A stretch of 64,000 nt of DNA, taken from NCBI GenBank assembly GCA_973895155.1, contig OZ316898.1, positions 20,522,001-20,586,000 of the forward strand, given 5' to 3'. The DNA is from Marsupella aquatica. Lineage: Eukaryota; Marchantiophyta. Position 1 is the first letter of the stretch. Every line of letters starts with the position of its first letter. The notes beneath the pieces were generated by a model. The model was not told the DNA's origin, did no database searches, and was given only the letters and a program-made list of their open reading frames with translations. Position numbers and translations under genes: made by a program. This document shows positions 36,157 through 48,563 of the stretch, in pieces.

Positions 36157-37398
36157 TTTGTCTCCCTATAGGCTCCTGCAGCAGCATACCCCGGCTTTTG
36201 TTCGAATGGCTACAGCTCCTGTTACTGCAATTCTGGTCGGTGAAGCAGGTACCTACAATGAATCTAAAATCAAACTATTGTTTCAGTCGAAGATTTTCAA
36301 GCTCATTTTGTACATTTGCCTCTCATGTACATTGGAACCGTTCAAATGTCACTGGCGTTTGACAATGCCGTAATTCTTTATTGGATGAGGCCAAACTTTG
36401 TGAAATATTCACATTTCAATGCCTTCTCAATTGTGTAACGTTCAACTTGTGTTTACTGGACTATATTTCCCAACTTACGTGGGGCAGATTTTTAACGAGA
36501 GGGGTCAGGAGCGAATTAAACACACGCCTGAGTAAGCATGATATAAATTTTCTTCTGTGGTCAGATATTGAAAAAGGCTCTTTTCTTTTTCAGAAGACAA
36601 GAAAAGTGTACACCACAGACAATAATGGCCGATAGCCTTTTCACAGTGAATATCTGTTACAGATTTCAAATTTTTGTCCAAAGAGTCTTTTGATTCGTTT
36701 CTTGGAGTTCTGCATTGCTTGTTTGGGACAAAGTTTGACCTTCCGAGAAGCGGACCGTGGGATTCCAGATCTGATGAACTCACAGTAGAAGAACTTGGGC
36801 CCTGACTAACCGTCGGTTTTGGAGGCCTCCATGAAAAGATGCACTGCAGAGTAAGAAATATTGAAATGCTATTTTGTGAACAAAGCAGTTGATTCCTATG
36901 TTCTCACCTATCTCTCTTGGGTGAAGTAGTCGTTTCGGACTACGGATCAGCAAACTTTCTACAACTCAATGGTCAGCTCGTCAATTCTCTTTCACATATG
37001 GAGAACATTGTTGTTTCCTTGTCACCTCTTAACCCGCAAACCTCTAGGAAGGGCTCATTTGATTTTTCATGGATTATTGTCCAGACACAGGCAAGGAACT
37101 CAGCTCGACAGACCAAAACTAAGTTAACACAAGAGAAGTATATTAGCTAAGAGGTCGATCAGCACCTGTGTACAGAAAGAAGTTCACAACTCCAGCGGTA
37201 TCCAGTGTAAGCAATGAATATGGATATGCTGCCAAAACCAGCAATTGAAACTTAAACGAATGTTGCTCTTGATTTCTAGTGGGCAATCGGACGTCTGCTG
37301 CTGCAAATATTATTTGACTGATTCTAGGGGTCAGGTTAGTCATAGTCTTCGTGACCTACCATGAGTGTCGGACATGAGAGTTTCTTATCCTTGCTGGT
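36157..37398. other. 3' flank of the F-box/WD40 gene
   Basis: No gene is recognised. It holds the 3' UTR and possibly a last small exon if the 36126 donor is used. Otherwise the sequence is unremarkable. Confidence 0.5.
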
Positions 37399-37980
37399 AA
37401 TCACACATCAAAATGTGGTTTCATTCATTGATTGAAAGAAAAAAACCCTGCAGGTAATCACACATTAAAATGTGACTTCATTGATTGAAAGAAAAGAACT
37501 AGGGTTATCATGGTAAGGGGTGCACATATCAAAATGTGATTTCATTCATTGATTGAAAGAAAAAAACTAGGGTACATAAGCAAATCACACATCAAAATGT
37601 GGTTTCATTGATTGAAAGAAAAAAATTAGGATTATCAGGGTATACAGGGGTGCACACATCAAAATGTGACTTCGTTCAGGTGCACACATCAAAATGTGAT
37701 TCATTCATTGCTTGAAAGAAAAAAACTAGGGATCAAAATGTGATTCATTCATTGCTTGAAAGAAAAAAACTAGGGTTATCATGGTATAGAGGGGTGTCAG
37801 ACATAGTATATATCATATTTTGATGTGCACACATCAAAATGTGACTTCATTCAGGTGCACACATCAAAATGTGATTCATTCATTGATTGAAAGAAAAAAA
37901 CTAGGGTTATCATGGTATGCAGGGGTGTCCGATATAGTATATGTGATATTTTTATAGTATATGTGATATTTTGATGTGCA
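37399..37980. repeat. Minisatellite of ATCAAAATGTGATTTCATTC units
   Basis: About ten variable units share CACACATCAAAATGTG, TTCATTCATTGATTGAAAG, AAAAAACTAGGG and TTATCATGGTA. Some units are cut down to the ATCAAAATGTG part, so unit length varies from about 30 to 70 bp. ATATTTTGATGTGCA near 37810 and 37965 is an inverted form of the core. Confidence 0.9.
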
Positions 37981-39886
37981 TTTACGGAAACTAGTTTCTT
38001 ATGCAATCCCGTACAGTACTAGAATTCAATGCTTGTAAATAATATAAAAATATCGGCTATATTGAGATTCGTATTGGTCTCGTAGCTTCAGTTTAATGTG
38101 GTGTATTTCTAATCAGGCGTCAATATCTTGGAAAGCTATACGTATCCAAGGAAAAGTCCATATTTAGCAGTTGTGGGACTCACCTTACCCTAACTTGATT
38201 GACGAACGGGTTATGTTCAGTTCTTCACAACTCATTCGTTTGCTCAGTGCAAACGTGGCTGGCCTTGGACATGGGATTGAAGATGGAAAACTGATCCGTG
38301 AAATTCATTCACAACATGTGGCATATGCAAAAAAGGGGTATATAGCTTTCAAAGAGTTACTCTGTAGTTTAGTAGGACAAACAACTATCTAAGTTAAGCG
38401 CAACTTCTGTAGAATGCTAGAGGATCTACTGTAGCTGCTTGATAAACAAAATCGTCCTTGAAGCAAGTGAATTAATCGTTGTCGTATGTCTTTAAGTACC
38501 AAAGTTCACATAGCCAAGAATAATGAAACTTTGACTCATGTCCGTAAGTATGTTCACTCCTTTGAATTTGTGAATGACAGGACCTTGGCGTACAAATTAA
38601 TTGACCTTTGATGTTCATTTAAATGGCCTAATTATACCTTTGTAAACAAAAGATGTTGGTTTACCTGACTCGACACAACAGCGGTGAGCGTGTACAACTC
38701 AAATTGGCGCTGAAGGGAACCATTTGCATATCCTCATTATGTAGAACAATGCATAACATGATGCCGATGAGTCACCACAATGTTCTCTAGGGTTCCAATC
38801 CATTACGAGATGGCTACATTTTCCATACTCATGTCCGAGGTTGGGAAATGGGAAGTCAAGTCTGACAGTTGTCATCTCAAGGAACAGGTTGGGCAACTCG
38901 CCATAATGATGTGTCTTTTCAAGCTCTCAGCACATTGCCGCCTCACTATCCTGTGTATAGAGCTCTAAATTAGAAGATGAGAGGGCATTGTATTGTTCTC
39001 AGGATTTCACTTACCAGCTGGTCCTTGGCATGGGGGAAAGAAACATTTTGGATGAAGAAATTTGGAGGATGACAGCAAGTCTTCCCAAAAAAACTCTCCC
39101 CAACTATGATGTGACTTGCACTGTTCTTTAATCGCAAATACGTAGAGACTGATTTGCACAGACAGAACGGGTAATTGTAAAGTGCAAGCAAACAGTAAAA
39201 GTTTTCCTTGTCCAAGCAAGAAACATTCTTGCATGACCCTTATTTTTCTACATCCAACTGCCTCGCTATCAACTACCTGGTTAGTAACATCCCTTTTGGG
39301 GACTCTCCTTTTTGCTAGCAAGCTGGCTAGCCATCTGTAGTCTTTAAAAAACACAAAAAATATTAATAGCACCAAAAAGCAAATAAAATTTGAAAGCATT
39401 AGTGTCATGCTAATAACATTTCCTTGCTATCAAAATCTCCTGTTTGCTTGCAACATAGTATACCTCAGACAGAACTCCACTCTTCTGAAGGTCATTGCTT
39501 TGGTATGTGCTTATGGTTCATAACACTTACACTAGCATGGTGTAGATGGTTTGCATCCAATGCTTTCTCACCAGGCAATGTAGATGCATGAACTCAATTT
39601 GAAGGTTACTTCCATAGTTTACGAACACAAAGGTGATGCAGCACTAACGAAAGTAAAACGAACTATTTTCAGCCCAGTCGGTGTCCCGAGTTATTGAGCA
39701 AGGAGCACAGTCTTTACAGCTGAAAGAAAAATGGGTTTAAAACAAAATGGAGAAGAAACACACGAGGGAAATAGAGGACAAACACCAAATTCAAAAGAAG
39801 AGAACAATGCAACCTCCAAAGACCTACAGTACTGTAGAAAGAGAAAATAATTAGAGATAATGATCTACCATGTTACAGTGTGATGA
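37981..39886. other. Gene-free region before the tandem duplications
   Basis: The longest open frames (38171-38392 on plus, 39007-39408 on minus) match nothing I recognise and lack splice or start context. No structured repeat was seen. Confidence 0.45.
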
Positions 39887-40028
39887 GCTAATGGTACATT
39901 ATCAAAAACTATAACACAATGTCACACCTATTTATAGAGTGGTCATCCTACCAAGCTGCTAATGGTACATTATCAAAAACTATAACACAAGGTTACACCT
40001 TTTTATAGAGTGGTCATCCTACCAAGCT
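39887..40028. repeat. Two-copy 71-bp tandem duplication
   Basis: GCTAATGGTACATTATCAAA starts copies at 39887 and 39958. Each ends with GGTCATCCTACCAA. There are very few differences. Confidence 0.9.
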
Positions 40029-40316
40029 TGCAGTTTCCCTGGCCAAACAAAATTACAGAAACTGAGTTGAAAAGAGAAAAGCAAACAAAGACAAACAAGA
40101 CACTGCAAAAAGTAGAGGATGAGGAAAAATACATTTTGATCCTTCCCCAAATACTCTCCATTATAGTCCCCAATCCCCAATTGATTTCCCCTCTATCCTT
40201 GCATTGTCACCTTGCATTGTGGTTGCTGGTACATTCCCTGGCACAATGTCTATTCCAGTACAATCACTGGCCAGCACCGCGTTAATGCTCCCCCATTTTC
40301 CCGGGCCCGTAGAGTG

Positions 40317-40424
40317 CCCGTCCCAGTCTCCTATGCTCCTGCCTGCTCTGGCCCGAGTTTGCCAAAATAGCCCGTCCCAGTCTCAGATGCTACTGCCCGC
40401 TCCCGGCCCCAGTGTGCCAAAACA
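40317..40424. repeat. Two-copy 54-bp C-rich tandem duplication
   Basis: CCCGTCCCAGTCTC begins copies at 40317 and 40371. Both continue with GATGCT/TATGCT words and end in GTGCCAAAA/TTGCCAAAA. Confidence 0.85.
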
Positions 40425-40463
40425 TAATCCAATACTCTATTATGTCATTTGCTTTGGCCCCAT

Positions 40464-40607
40464 TTATCCCACTCAAATACCCAATAGCCACCATTTTTTT
40501 AGCACACTACAGTACCTATCACTTAAAGACAAAAGTTATCCCACTCAAATACCCAATAGCCACCATTTTTTTAGCACACTACAGTACCTATCTCTTAAAG
40601 ACAAAAG
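40464..40607. repeat. Two-copy 72-bp tandem duplication, nearly identical
   Basis: Copies at 40464 and 40536 open with TTATCCCACTCAAATACCCA and differ at about one base (CTATCACTT against CTATCTCTT). The near identity implies a recent event. Confidence 0.95.
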
Positions 40608-41165
40608 TTAAACATGTGCCAGACGAACATGCCATAATACCAAATATGCACCACTCTGATAGGATATGCTCATCGGAACTGTTCGTGACGTTGTGCCGCA
40701 AAATTACTAGTACTCGAAGGACGAAGTCGCGTTGCTTTCGTTGGAAACTTCGCGAAGCGTTTGAAGCTGGCTTTCTTTTCGCAAGGGACGACATCTTCAC
40801 GCTAGAATTATCTCGTTGCTCTCGGCCGCCTCCGTTAGATCCGTTCAATCAGGAGAAATGCGGGAGTAATGAGTTGCGGACGACAACAATTCTTCCCGCG
40901 GTGATCGTCGGGGTTCTCTCTCCGTCCACTGAAATTGCTTTAGGGGGGGAACGGATGACGTGAGGCCACCACTTGGGAAAAGAGAATGTTGTCGAAGTGC
41001 CGGATCTGATTCTGTTGAGCTCACTTTCGTAGCGGGGTCGTTTCGTCGATGGATGCTGGGTCGAAGACGGAGTGATTTGATCTCTTAGTTTCGAGAACTG
41101 TATCTCGGTCGGCATGTTCACCTGGAAACAGAGCCTTCGAATGTTTCGGTTCTGAAGGAATTCAA

Positions 41166-41181
41166 TTAGGGTTTAGGGTTT
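41166..41181 (+). promoter_or_regulatory. Telo-box motif upstream of the PRP38B-like gene
   Basis: TTAGGGTTTAGGGTTT is a double telo-box (AAACCCTAA on the minus strand), about 200 bp before the start codon. In plants this motif is typical of promoters or leaders of translation and other highly expressed housekeeping genes. Function here is inferred from motif and position. Confidence 0.5.
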
Positions 41182-41377
41182 CAAAGTATCGAGACCTAGC
41201 TTGTCAGGGCTGTTTGATGGCTAGCAGTATTGTGACGGGAACATGAGGTTAGAGTGCTTCTTGTGAAGTTGAAGTTGGCGTAGAGTCGGTTTTTCCTGAA
41301 GCCTGGGGAAGGATTGGTTGCTTCGGGAGGAGCGAGTTTCGCTGTTGGTGAGGTGAACGTAGTGTGCAGGTTTTCTG

Positions 41378-42520
41378 ATGTCAGAAAGTCCGGTGCACAT
41401 GGAAGTACAAACTAGCGGCAAACCGATCGATTCTGTGTTGGAGAGAGTGCTATGTATGAATATCCTGTCATCTGATTACTTCAAAGAGCTTTATCGGTTG
41501 AAAACCTATCACGAAGTCATAGATGAGATCTACAATCAGGTTGATCACGTGGAGCCATGGATGACAGGAAATTGTCGCGGACCTTCAACAGCGTTCTGCC
41601 TCCTTTACAAGTTCTTTACCATGAAGCTTACAGTGAAGCAGGTGCAGGGCTTACTGAATCATGGAGACTCCCCTTACATCCGAGCGGTTGGATTCTTGTA
41701 CTTACGCTATGTGGGAGACTCGAAGAGCTTGTGGGGATGGTTTGAGCAGTACATTACGGACGAAGAGGAGTTCTCCCCGGGTTCAAACGCGAAAATGACG
41801 ACTATGGGCCTTTATGTCCGCGACCTTCTGCTGGATCAGTATTATTTTGATACCTTGCTCCCCCGAATACCCGTGCCGGTCATGAGACAGATGGTTTCGA
41901 GCCTTGAGCGCTTAAAGTTGTCCACGAAGCCTGCAGGAGCTACGGCAACGGAGAGTAGGCACTCAACAGATGACACAGCACGCAGGCCCCCCTCAGTTAA
42001 AGCAGCCCTATCTGTCTCATTTGGCCAAAGAGCGCCTCACCGTGCGTCAACACGTGATTTCTCTCCTGTGCGCCGTGGTGGATCAGGGTCTCGTGATCGT
42101 CAATCTAGGACAGATGACCAACGGTATTCACAACATGAGAGCTCGAAGCACAGCAAAGAAGAAACCGATGACAGAGAACGATCTTCCAGACACAGTGAGC
42201 GGGGACGAGCTAGAGACTTGGACAGGTCTAGGGAGAGGAGTAAATCTGATAGAGAGCGAGAGCAAGGGCGAGAAGAGGACAGGAAGAGAGCAAAGGTGGT
42301 CGATAGGAGCAGAGAACGTGACCGGGATTTCGCTCGGGAAAGCTCTTACGATAGAGACTGGGAGTCAAGCAGGGAACGCGAACGAAGGAAGGATTGGGAT
42401 GAAAAAGAAACGGATAAGCACAGGGACAAGATGAAGCATTTCAGTATCGATGTCAGTTCCAAGGCAAAAGAAGAGTCCAATGAAGATGTGATCTTTTTGG
42501 GTGGTCCTACTTGGAGATAA
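41378..42520 (+). CDS. PRP38B: Pre-mRNA-splicing factor 38B-like (PRP38 domain plus RS-type tail)
   Basis: A single intact exon of 380 codons starting at ATG 41378. The PRP38 domain spans about residues 12-175: VLCMNILSSDYFKELYRLKT, YHEVIDEIY, HVEPWMTGNCRGPSTAFCLL, YIRAVGFLYLRYV, and TTMGLYVRDLLLDQYYFDTL. The remainder is low-complexity and rich in Arg, Asp, Glu and Ser (about 230-365: SRDRQSRTDDQ, RSRERSKSDRERE), like the RS tail of PRP38B and Arabidopsis SRL1. PRP38 proteins join the U4/U6.U5 tri-snRNP and are needed for spliceosome activation in the nucleus. As I remember, homologues have several introns. The lack of any here is notable, but the frame shows no decay. A telo-box lies upstream. 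Confidence 0.93.
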   Translation: MSESPVHMEVQTSGKPIDSVLERVLCMNILSSDYFKELYRLKTYHEVIDEIYNQVDHVEPWMTGNCRGPSTAFCLLYKFFTMKLTVKQVQGLLNHGDSPYIRAVGFLYLRYVGDSKSLWGWFEQYITDEEEFSPGSNAKMTTMGLYVRDLLLDQYYFDTLLPRIPVPVMRQMVSSLERLKLSTKPAGATATESRHSTDDTARRPPSVKAALSVSFGQRAPHRASTRDFSPVRRGGSGSRDRQSRTDDQRYSQHESSKHSKEETDDRERSSRHSERGRARDLDRSRERSKSDREREQGREEDRKRAKVVDRSRERDRDFARESSYDRDWESSRERERRKDWDEKETDKHRDKMKHFSIDVSSKAKEESNEDVIFLGGPTWR

Positions 42521-45075
42521 ACTGTTGGAGTTCCTTCGGACAGGTGGTAAAATGTCTAGTTATTTCAACAATTTGCCCACATTCAAGTGCAAGCAACAGG
42601 GTTGAGTCATCGCCTGGCACTGTGTCTGGCTGGTACTTGTTTAAGTTTTCGGGTGGAAATAGTCTGCTAGTACGATGTTGCTCAACTTTTGTGGAGGTGA
42701 CCATTCCACTGTAGTCTCTCACGCAATCTTCCGTTCGGGCCCACCTGTTTTGCCATCTCTCCGTCATTGCCCAAGGCAGGGTTCCATTGGCACCCTGTTT
42801 CAGTTGCTCTAAGCGTTCAGGAGGTTTTCCAGGATCAGAAATCTACTAGATTCGAATCACACAGAACTGATGCCGACAGCACGTGGCACATTGGATAAAG
42901 TTCGGCCAATTGGGTCGAAATTGGCTTATATGTTGGGGGGACTTTCCTCGTCAGCCTCTGTGCAGAAGATCTCTCTCCGGAAACGCAGAAACTTTTTTGC
43001 GTGTTCCAATTAGTAGTGGCCCGCAGGGGCAAGAGGCCTTCATCAATCAGATATGGGAAACTAGAGTAGTGACCACGGAAGAGGAGGAAACATCATTTAA
43101 AATCCCCACGACTTTGGCAGAGGTGTGCCATGGAACCGTTGAGCGTTTCAATGAATGGCGAATCACTTCTTCAACGGCGAGTCAGACAACAAAGAACCAG
43201 TGAACTAAGGGCGACCTGTCGACCCGCTGTATGGTGTATAATTCGAAAATCTTTACGAAATTCGTATACAGATTCAGTTAGATGGAGTGGCGCCTTACTT
43301 TCGATCTGCAGCTGGGTTTCGCGAACTTCCAGGAAGACGGAAGATGGTAGGCCATGTTCCTGGCTTCACTGGCTGGGGCCACTGTGAACGAGACTTTCAT
43401 CACGCGCAACAATTCAGTTGCCAAGGCAGAGTATTCGGTAAAGCTTCTGGTCCTGTTCTCCATCTCCGACACTCAAAGTCGTCGGGAGCCATCGAGCAGG
43501 GTTAAGCAAACAAGGTACACTGCTTAGATTCTTGGTATGGGTAGGGTTGTCCTCCCCCCCCTCCCCGTCCCCCACTTTATTTTTTGGACACTCTCCTAGT
43601 GATTAGGCTTCAATTCCAGTTGTTACAGAGTTGGACCAAGACCACCAGCCATGTCTGCAGTTCATAACAGAAAGTAGCATTTTTCTGGCCTGCTTGTGAA
43701 ATGTAATAAAAGAAATGAGGTGGCCCCCCTTTGCACGATTCAAACTTTGTCGATTAGTTAACAATATTTCCTCCTGGTCCGGTTGTAGCCAGGGAGTTCC
43801 CCCTGATTGCTATAAGCAATACTAGGTTCCTTGTGTTTTGAAATTCATCACTGTACAAATATTGATGCTGCTCGAGTAATTGTGCACAAGTTGTTCGATC
43901 TCGAGTCTTGACGTTAGAATTGCAAACCCTAACCTTCTTAATGCGACCTTGGTGTACTATGTGATGCGCAATGGCACGTGTCTCAATCTTCAGTAATGAA
44001 TCTCTTGATCGTGTGAGTCATAGTGACGGGTTACGCGAGAAGACGTGCACACGGCCTCATATGTTGAGTAATCGGAGACTCATGATCCAAGATTACTGCT
44101 CACCTTCTAAGGGTCGTTACGAGCGATCAGTGATAGCAGTTGATACGCGTCAGCAGAGTATAGCTCTGAAGTCAAACAAGATCATATGAGCCATTGAGTG
44201 ATTGCGGGCAGTTGAGTAATCATTGCCATGGCATATCAGATAGCTTGAAAGTCAAGCAAGATCATATGGGCCCACAGTACTGCCACGGAACGTCATGATT
44301 AAGAAGGCAAGTAAGTGGCCACGACTAGAAGACCATTTTGGGGTTGGGCTGTCTCCTCGTCTTCCTGAAGTTGAGTCTGACCTTGGGAATGCTCAATTCT
44401 AAAACCAAGAAGCAACGGTAAGCGCCAGATCAATTTCACTATTCCTTAAAAATAGTCATCGACACATTTCTCATTTCAGCTATCCGACTTTTACTGTACG
44501 TTAGGATAATCCTTGGATCCTGCGGTAACCTCACCCACCAAATCTAGCACAGCCTAGAGGAAAACCTTAGCGAGGCCCAAACTTGGTGATCCTCGTGAGC
44601 CTTGCCGACTAATGTATGTCTGGGTTGAAACCTCGTCAATGTTTGGCGTATGCATGGGTTCACCGACAAAGAATAAATTTAGCGAGTACTCGTGAATCCA
44701 TCTTGGATAGCTACCAGTTACCTGTGTTGTGCATCTAGGTCCATCTGAAGCTGGAATGGTATCAATAGCTATCAGTGACCTGTGATGTGTATCAAGGTCC
44801 ATCTGAAGCTGAATGGTATGTCTGGAAACTGCACTACCTTCTTGCATTAGATCTTGTCATTAATCTCACTCGACGTTTCAATCTCCTGTACATGCCCAAA
44901 TTGTTGTGTTGAGTTCCTGCAGTCTTGCTCAGAGCACAAATTGCGGAGGATGGTTTACAAGTGACCAAAGTTCGACGTGAATATGCATCGGCCACCTTCT
45001 AGCTGGTCCGATTTAAGAATTAAATGGTAGACTGTCTTGCTGTCAAGACGTTATTTTCAGGACTGGCGTTTCCAG
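42521..45075. other. Intergenic region between PRP38B-like and fucosyltransferase genes
   Basis: It begins with the PRP38B 3' UTR. A 106-codon open frame at 42883-43203 was not recognised and may be chance. A C-rich tract lies at about 43550-43570. A diverged two-copy repeat of about 58 bp (ATAGCTA-CAGT-ACCTGTG and AGGTCCATCTGAAGCTG) occupies about 44707-44822. A candidate splice acceptor TTATTTTCAG ends at 45060, just before the next gene's ATG. Confidence 0.5.
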
Positions 45076-46931
45076 ATGGCAGTGAGCCCCGAGCTTGTGA
45101 CAAAAGACCGGACTCTATGCCGAGTAATCACAATAATCCTGCCTTTCGGGGGCCTGGCGTGCATCAACATGTATCGTGGGATCGATTTCCCACGGATCAT
45201 TAGAGAGTTCCATGAGGACTGGACGACTCCAAATCTACCGATTCCGTCATTGCCTGACTATCCGAAGGCTTCTGTGAGAACGTCCGAAGATGGAGAAATT
45301 CTGCACAAACTGAAAGAGCTTGCTCGTCTGGCTTCTGACGGTCACGACTATACTCTCACAGCTGCTGAGAGAGAGGCGTGGCACTCTCAAAACCCATGCC
45401 TGCGATGTACGCTGCGAGGAAGCACGTCAAAGACATATCGAGGAATTTTGAATGGGACCGGGTTTTGGACGAATACTCCAACCTCCACCGCATTTGCATG
45501 CAGAGAGTGGGGAATGTCAGCGAGCACTTCCTCCACAATTCCAATTTCAGCATCCCGGGCTGCAAATTCTTGGTGGGACAAGGGGATAACGGGTTAGGAA
45601 ACAAGCTCTTCGTCACAGTTTCGGCTGTCTTTTACGCCATTGCGACCCAAAGGATTCTACTCATGCCTCTCGTGACCAACTTAAAAGCCGTGCTCTGTGA
45701 GCCATTTGTTGGCTCGTTGTGGATGCTGCTTGAAGCTGATAGCTCAGTGGCCCCAGCATATGGAAATGTGAACACCTCATGGGTGGAAGACAGTGTGTTC
45801 ATCCAGAACATGAATGCGCGGTTAGAGTTGGTCAAGAAAGAGGAAAGTGGGATCGGATCCAGATATCTGCCTCCCGTAGTGGATGCAGTGGTCGTGACGG
45901 CAGGCTGGAACCAGTGGCAGCCAAGGGACTGGTTCTACTGCAGCACGGAGCAGAAGTTCCTATCTGAGATTCCTTGGGTGTACATGTCCGCTTGTCTCTA
46001 CAGTTTACCGAAAATATTTGGTAGCCCTGCATTCAGGACCTCTTTGAAGGCCCTTTTCCCCGATAACATGGTTACGACGCGGTTGCTGAGGTCTGTACTC
46101 CCCAGTGACAAAGTTTGGAGTCGATTCAAGCGCGTCAACCATGCGTACTTCCAGGAGCCGGATCGTCGAGTTGCAATTCAGATGCGCTTCTACGGGACCT
46201 CTCATGAAACCTTGAAAGACTTGGTGAACAATAGGGTCGTGGACTATGTACTCCAGGCTGGCATTCTTCCAAATGTAACCGAGACCACTCTGGCAAGCGG
46301 CAGCACTGAGGTGGGCAGGGAATCCCCGTCACTGGGAGCTCCGATTACCACGGTGTTCATTGCCTCGTTGTATCCAGACTTGCACGACCGTCTTAGCGAC
46401 TTCTACCTCCGCAATCCAACAGAGTCAGGGGAGAATGTGAATTTGGTCCAAGTGACGAACAATTTGTATCAGGCGTCTGGGGTGGAGGAGGACACGGAGG
46501 CATTGGTGGAAGTGCTACTCCTGAGTGTTTCCGATGCGTTGTTGGTCACTCCCACGTCCACATTTGGCGGCCTCGCGCACACCTATGGAGGACTCACTCC
46601 TTGGCTCATCAACACCTCCAGTGGTTCCTCGACAGTGTCCTGTGAGCGTGCTCTGAGTGTGGATGCTTGTCAGGGTGCCTCTACGAACTACGATTGCGTC
46701 AACGATCTAGAAACTGCTAATCCTGACTGGACGACTCATCAGAATGCTACTGCAGAGGAGGAGCCACCCATCTCGGGCTTTGTTACTTTTTGGATGTTGT
46801 CTCAGGAGTGCAAGTGCTCACCAATGGCACGTCCAGCTGAACTCTCTCGTCCTGAGGTAATCAGTTTGAGAGGCTGGGGCTTGCTGTTTCGGTTCACTTT
46901 ACTGGTCACAAATCAGTTTTGGGGCCATTGA
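45076..46931 (+). CDS. GT37-family fucosyltransferase (xyloglucan FUT1-like), apparent frameshift
   Basis: Two overlapping frames make one protein. Frame A starts at ATG 45076 with a type II signal anchor (about residues 14-32, CRVITIILPFGGLACINMY) and a stem region, and reaches AWHSQNPCL at about 45403. Homology then moves to another frame, with a one-base difference near 45405-45410. It continues MYAARKHVKD, EYSNLHRICM, the GDP-fucose fold start QGDNGLGNKLFVTVSAVFYA, LCEPFVGSLWML, YCSTEQKFLSEIPWVYM, RRVAIQMRFYGT and a C-terminal STFGGLAHTYGGLTPWL. These are GT37 landmarks. Plant GT37 enzymes add L-fucose to xyloglucan or arabinogalactan proteins in the Golgi. The catalytic part is undamaged. 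The shift may be a sequencing error, a mutation, or an intron with an unusual acceptor. The true C terminus is uncertain because GAG-GTAATC at about 46857 could be a splice donor. Confidence 0.82.
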
Positions 46932-48563
46932 GAAACAAATCGGTTAATTCGATTTGGCTCAAGTGCTCTGACGGCAAGTTCAGAAGCTGCTTTAACGGAA
47001 GTTGCTCTAGTGCCGATTTTGGGTCTAGTTCCGGCACTTGCTTATCCCTTTCAGTTCAAATGAGTACTGTTAACATATGGGCTGGCTTTATGAAGAATTC
47101 CAAATTAGTACTGTTAACATGGGATGGGTTTATGAAGAATTCTGGAGCCCCAGCAGCTGGCGAGGTTGTCTACGAGTGGTTAATTTATCTGTGACGGGAT
47201 GATGATGAGACCATAAGGTTGGTCTGAGTGGTTAGCCCACTAGCAGTTGTAAATTGTGACATGAGGTCGACTTCACGCACTCCAAACTCTGCTGAAGACG
47301 ACATACAGAGGTTTCCAATTTGCTGAAAACAATAACATTGTGTGTCTCTTTTCTCTATCTGTGATTTGGGGTATTGCTGTATAAGGCTTTTGAGTGAATA
47401 CAGGTGTCTTGCGTCATGCCCTCTTGGTTACTAATGTGAGGATGAGCCTCGTAACTACAGCAATTCCAGTCATAAGTGTTAGCTAGATTCTTGTCATGGT
47501 TCTCAGCTTACTTCCCATTGAAAATTTACAATAACTCATTTTTCTCTGCTGTAACAGATTGAATTGTGCATGGATGACTCAACCTTATCTAGAATTGCCT
47601 GTTTATTTTGTTTGGTCCACGTAACCAACTTGGGTCACTCCCACCCACTATTGCCATGAAAACAATAGAAGAGAAGGAGTCAGCATTCAAATATGATCCA
47701 CCTTTTTCAATTCAATACAGTCTGAATTTTTATCAAGCAGCAACAATAATTTGTCCCATGACAGTGAAATTTCTGGGTCAACAAAATATTCACTTTTTCC
47801 CGTTCTTTTCCTTTGCTAAGAACATTGACTCCTTTCTCCTCTTGTAATTTTTTTTATTACAAACATTATTGACTAATTATGGTGACCTTGATTCACTGGG
47901 CTCTTTTGAAAATGGACAGTGATGGTTTAACTGGTGAGTTCCACTGCGTGTCCCTCTATGGTAAACTCTTTTCAGATCTATGATCGCTTCTTGATGTTCC
48001 CTGATGTCTAGAATCGTTAATTTGCACTTGGTTACCATGTAGAATTTGACCCTCTTAAGTCACTTGATATCCATTCATGAGCAGTAGTTGGATTCTTGGA
48101 ATGATTCCCAACTTGTTTCCAATTGGAAGTTCAGAGTCAACTCAGTTTTGGCCTTGATTACAGTTTGAATTGTGCATTATCACTCAAATTAACATCAGAA
48201 GGTGTTCAAGCAAAGTCTCCTGTTTATTTTGTTTGATGCAAGGAACCAGTTGCCCTCAGGAAAAATTCTCTCATCATTGTTATGAAAGGAATGGAAGCAT
48301 GGGATCAACATTTAAGCATGAACTTTGTTCTTGCCATTGAACGCAGTCGGAATTGTATCAAGCAAGAAGTTCTGCTCCATAAGAAAACAGTCTCGAGTCA
48401 AATTGCATCCAACTACTCTAGGTGTTTGACTTGAAGAAACTTTTGGAAGATTTCATCGAGAAGTTGTGGAACATGTGAAGAGTGGCTTATCAGCCCAAAG
48501 CAACAGCCAAGAGATCCTAAAAGAAATACAACGCGTGAGAAAGTAGTTTGAGTATCAAGGTCT

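Noticed and set aside
37399-37980. Possible CRISPR-like spaced repeats
   Set aside because: Eukaryotic context; units are directly adjacent and variable with no unique spacers. It is a minisatellite.
38171-38392. 73-codon open frame with a protein-like composition
   Set aside because: It begins at TTG, not ATG. No splice acceptor or homologous family could be defended.
42883-43203. 106-codon open frame after the PRP38B-like gene
   Set aside because: No start context, splice signals or recognisable motifs. More likely 3' UTR or intergenic.
47205-47275. tRNA- or SINE-like head (TGAGTGGTTAGCCCACTAG)
   Set aside because: An A-box-like word exists, but no acceptable B-box follows at the right distance and no cloverleaf can be drawn.
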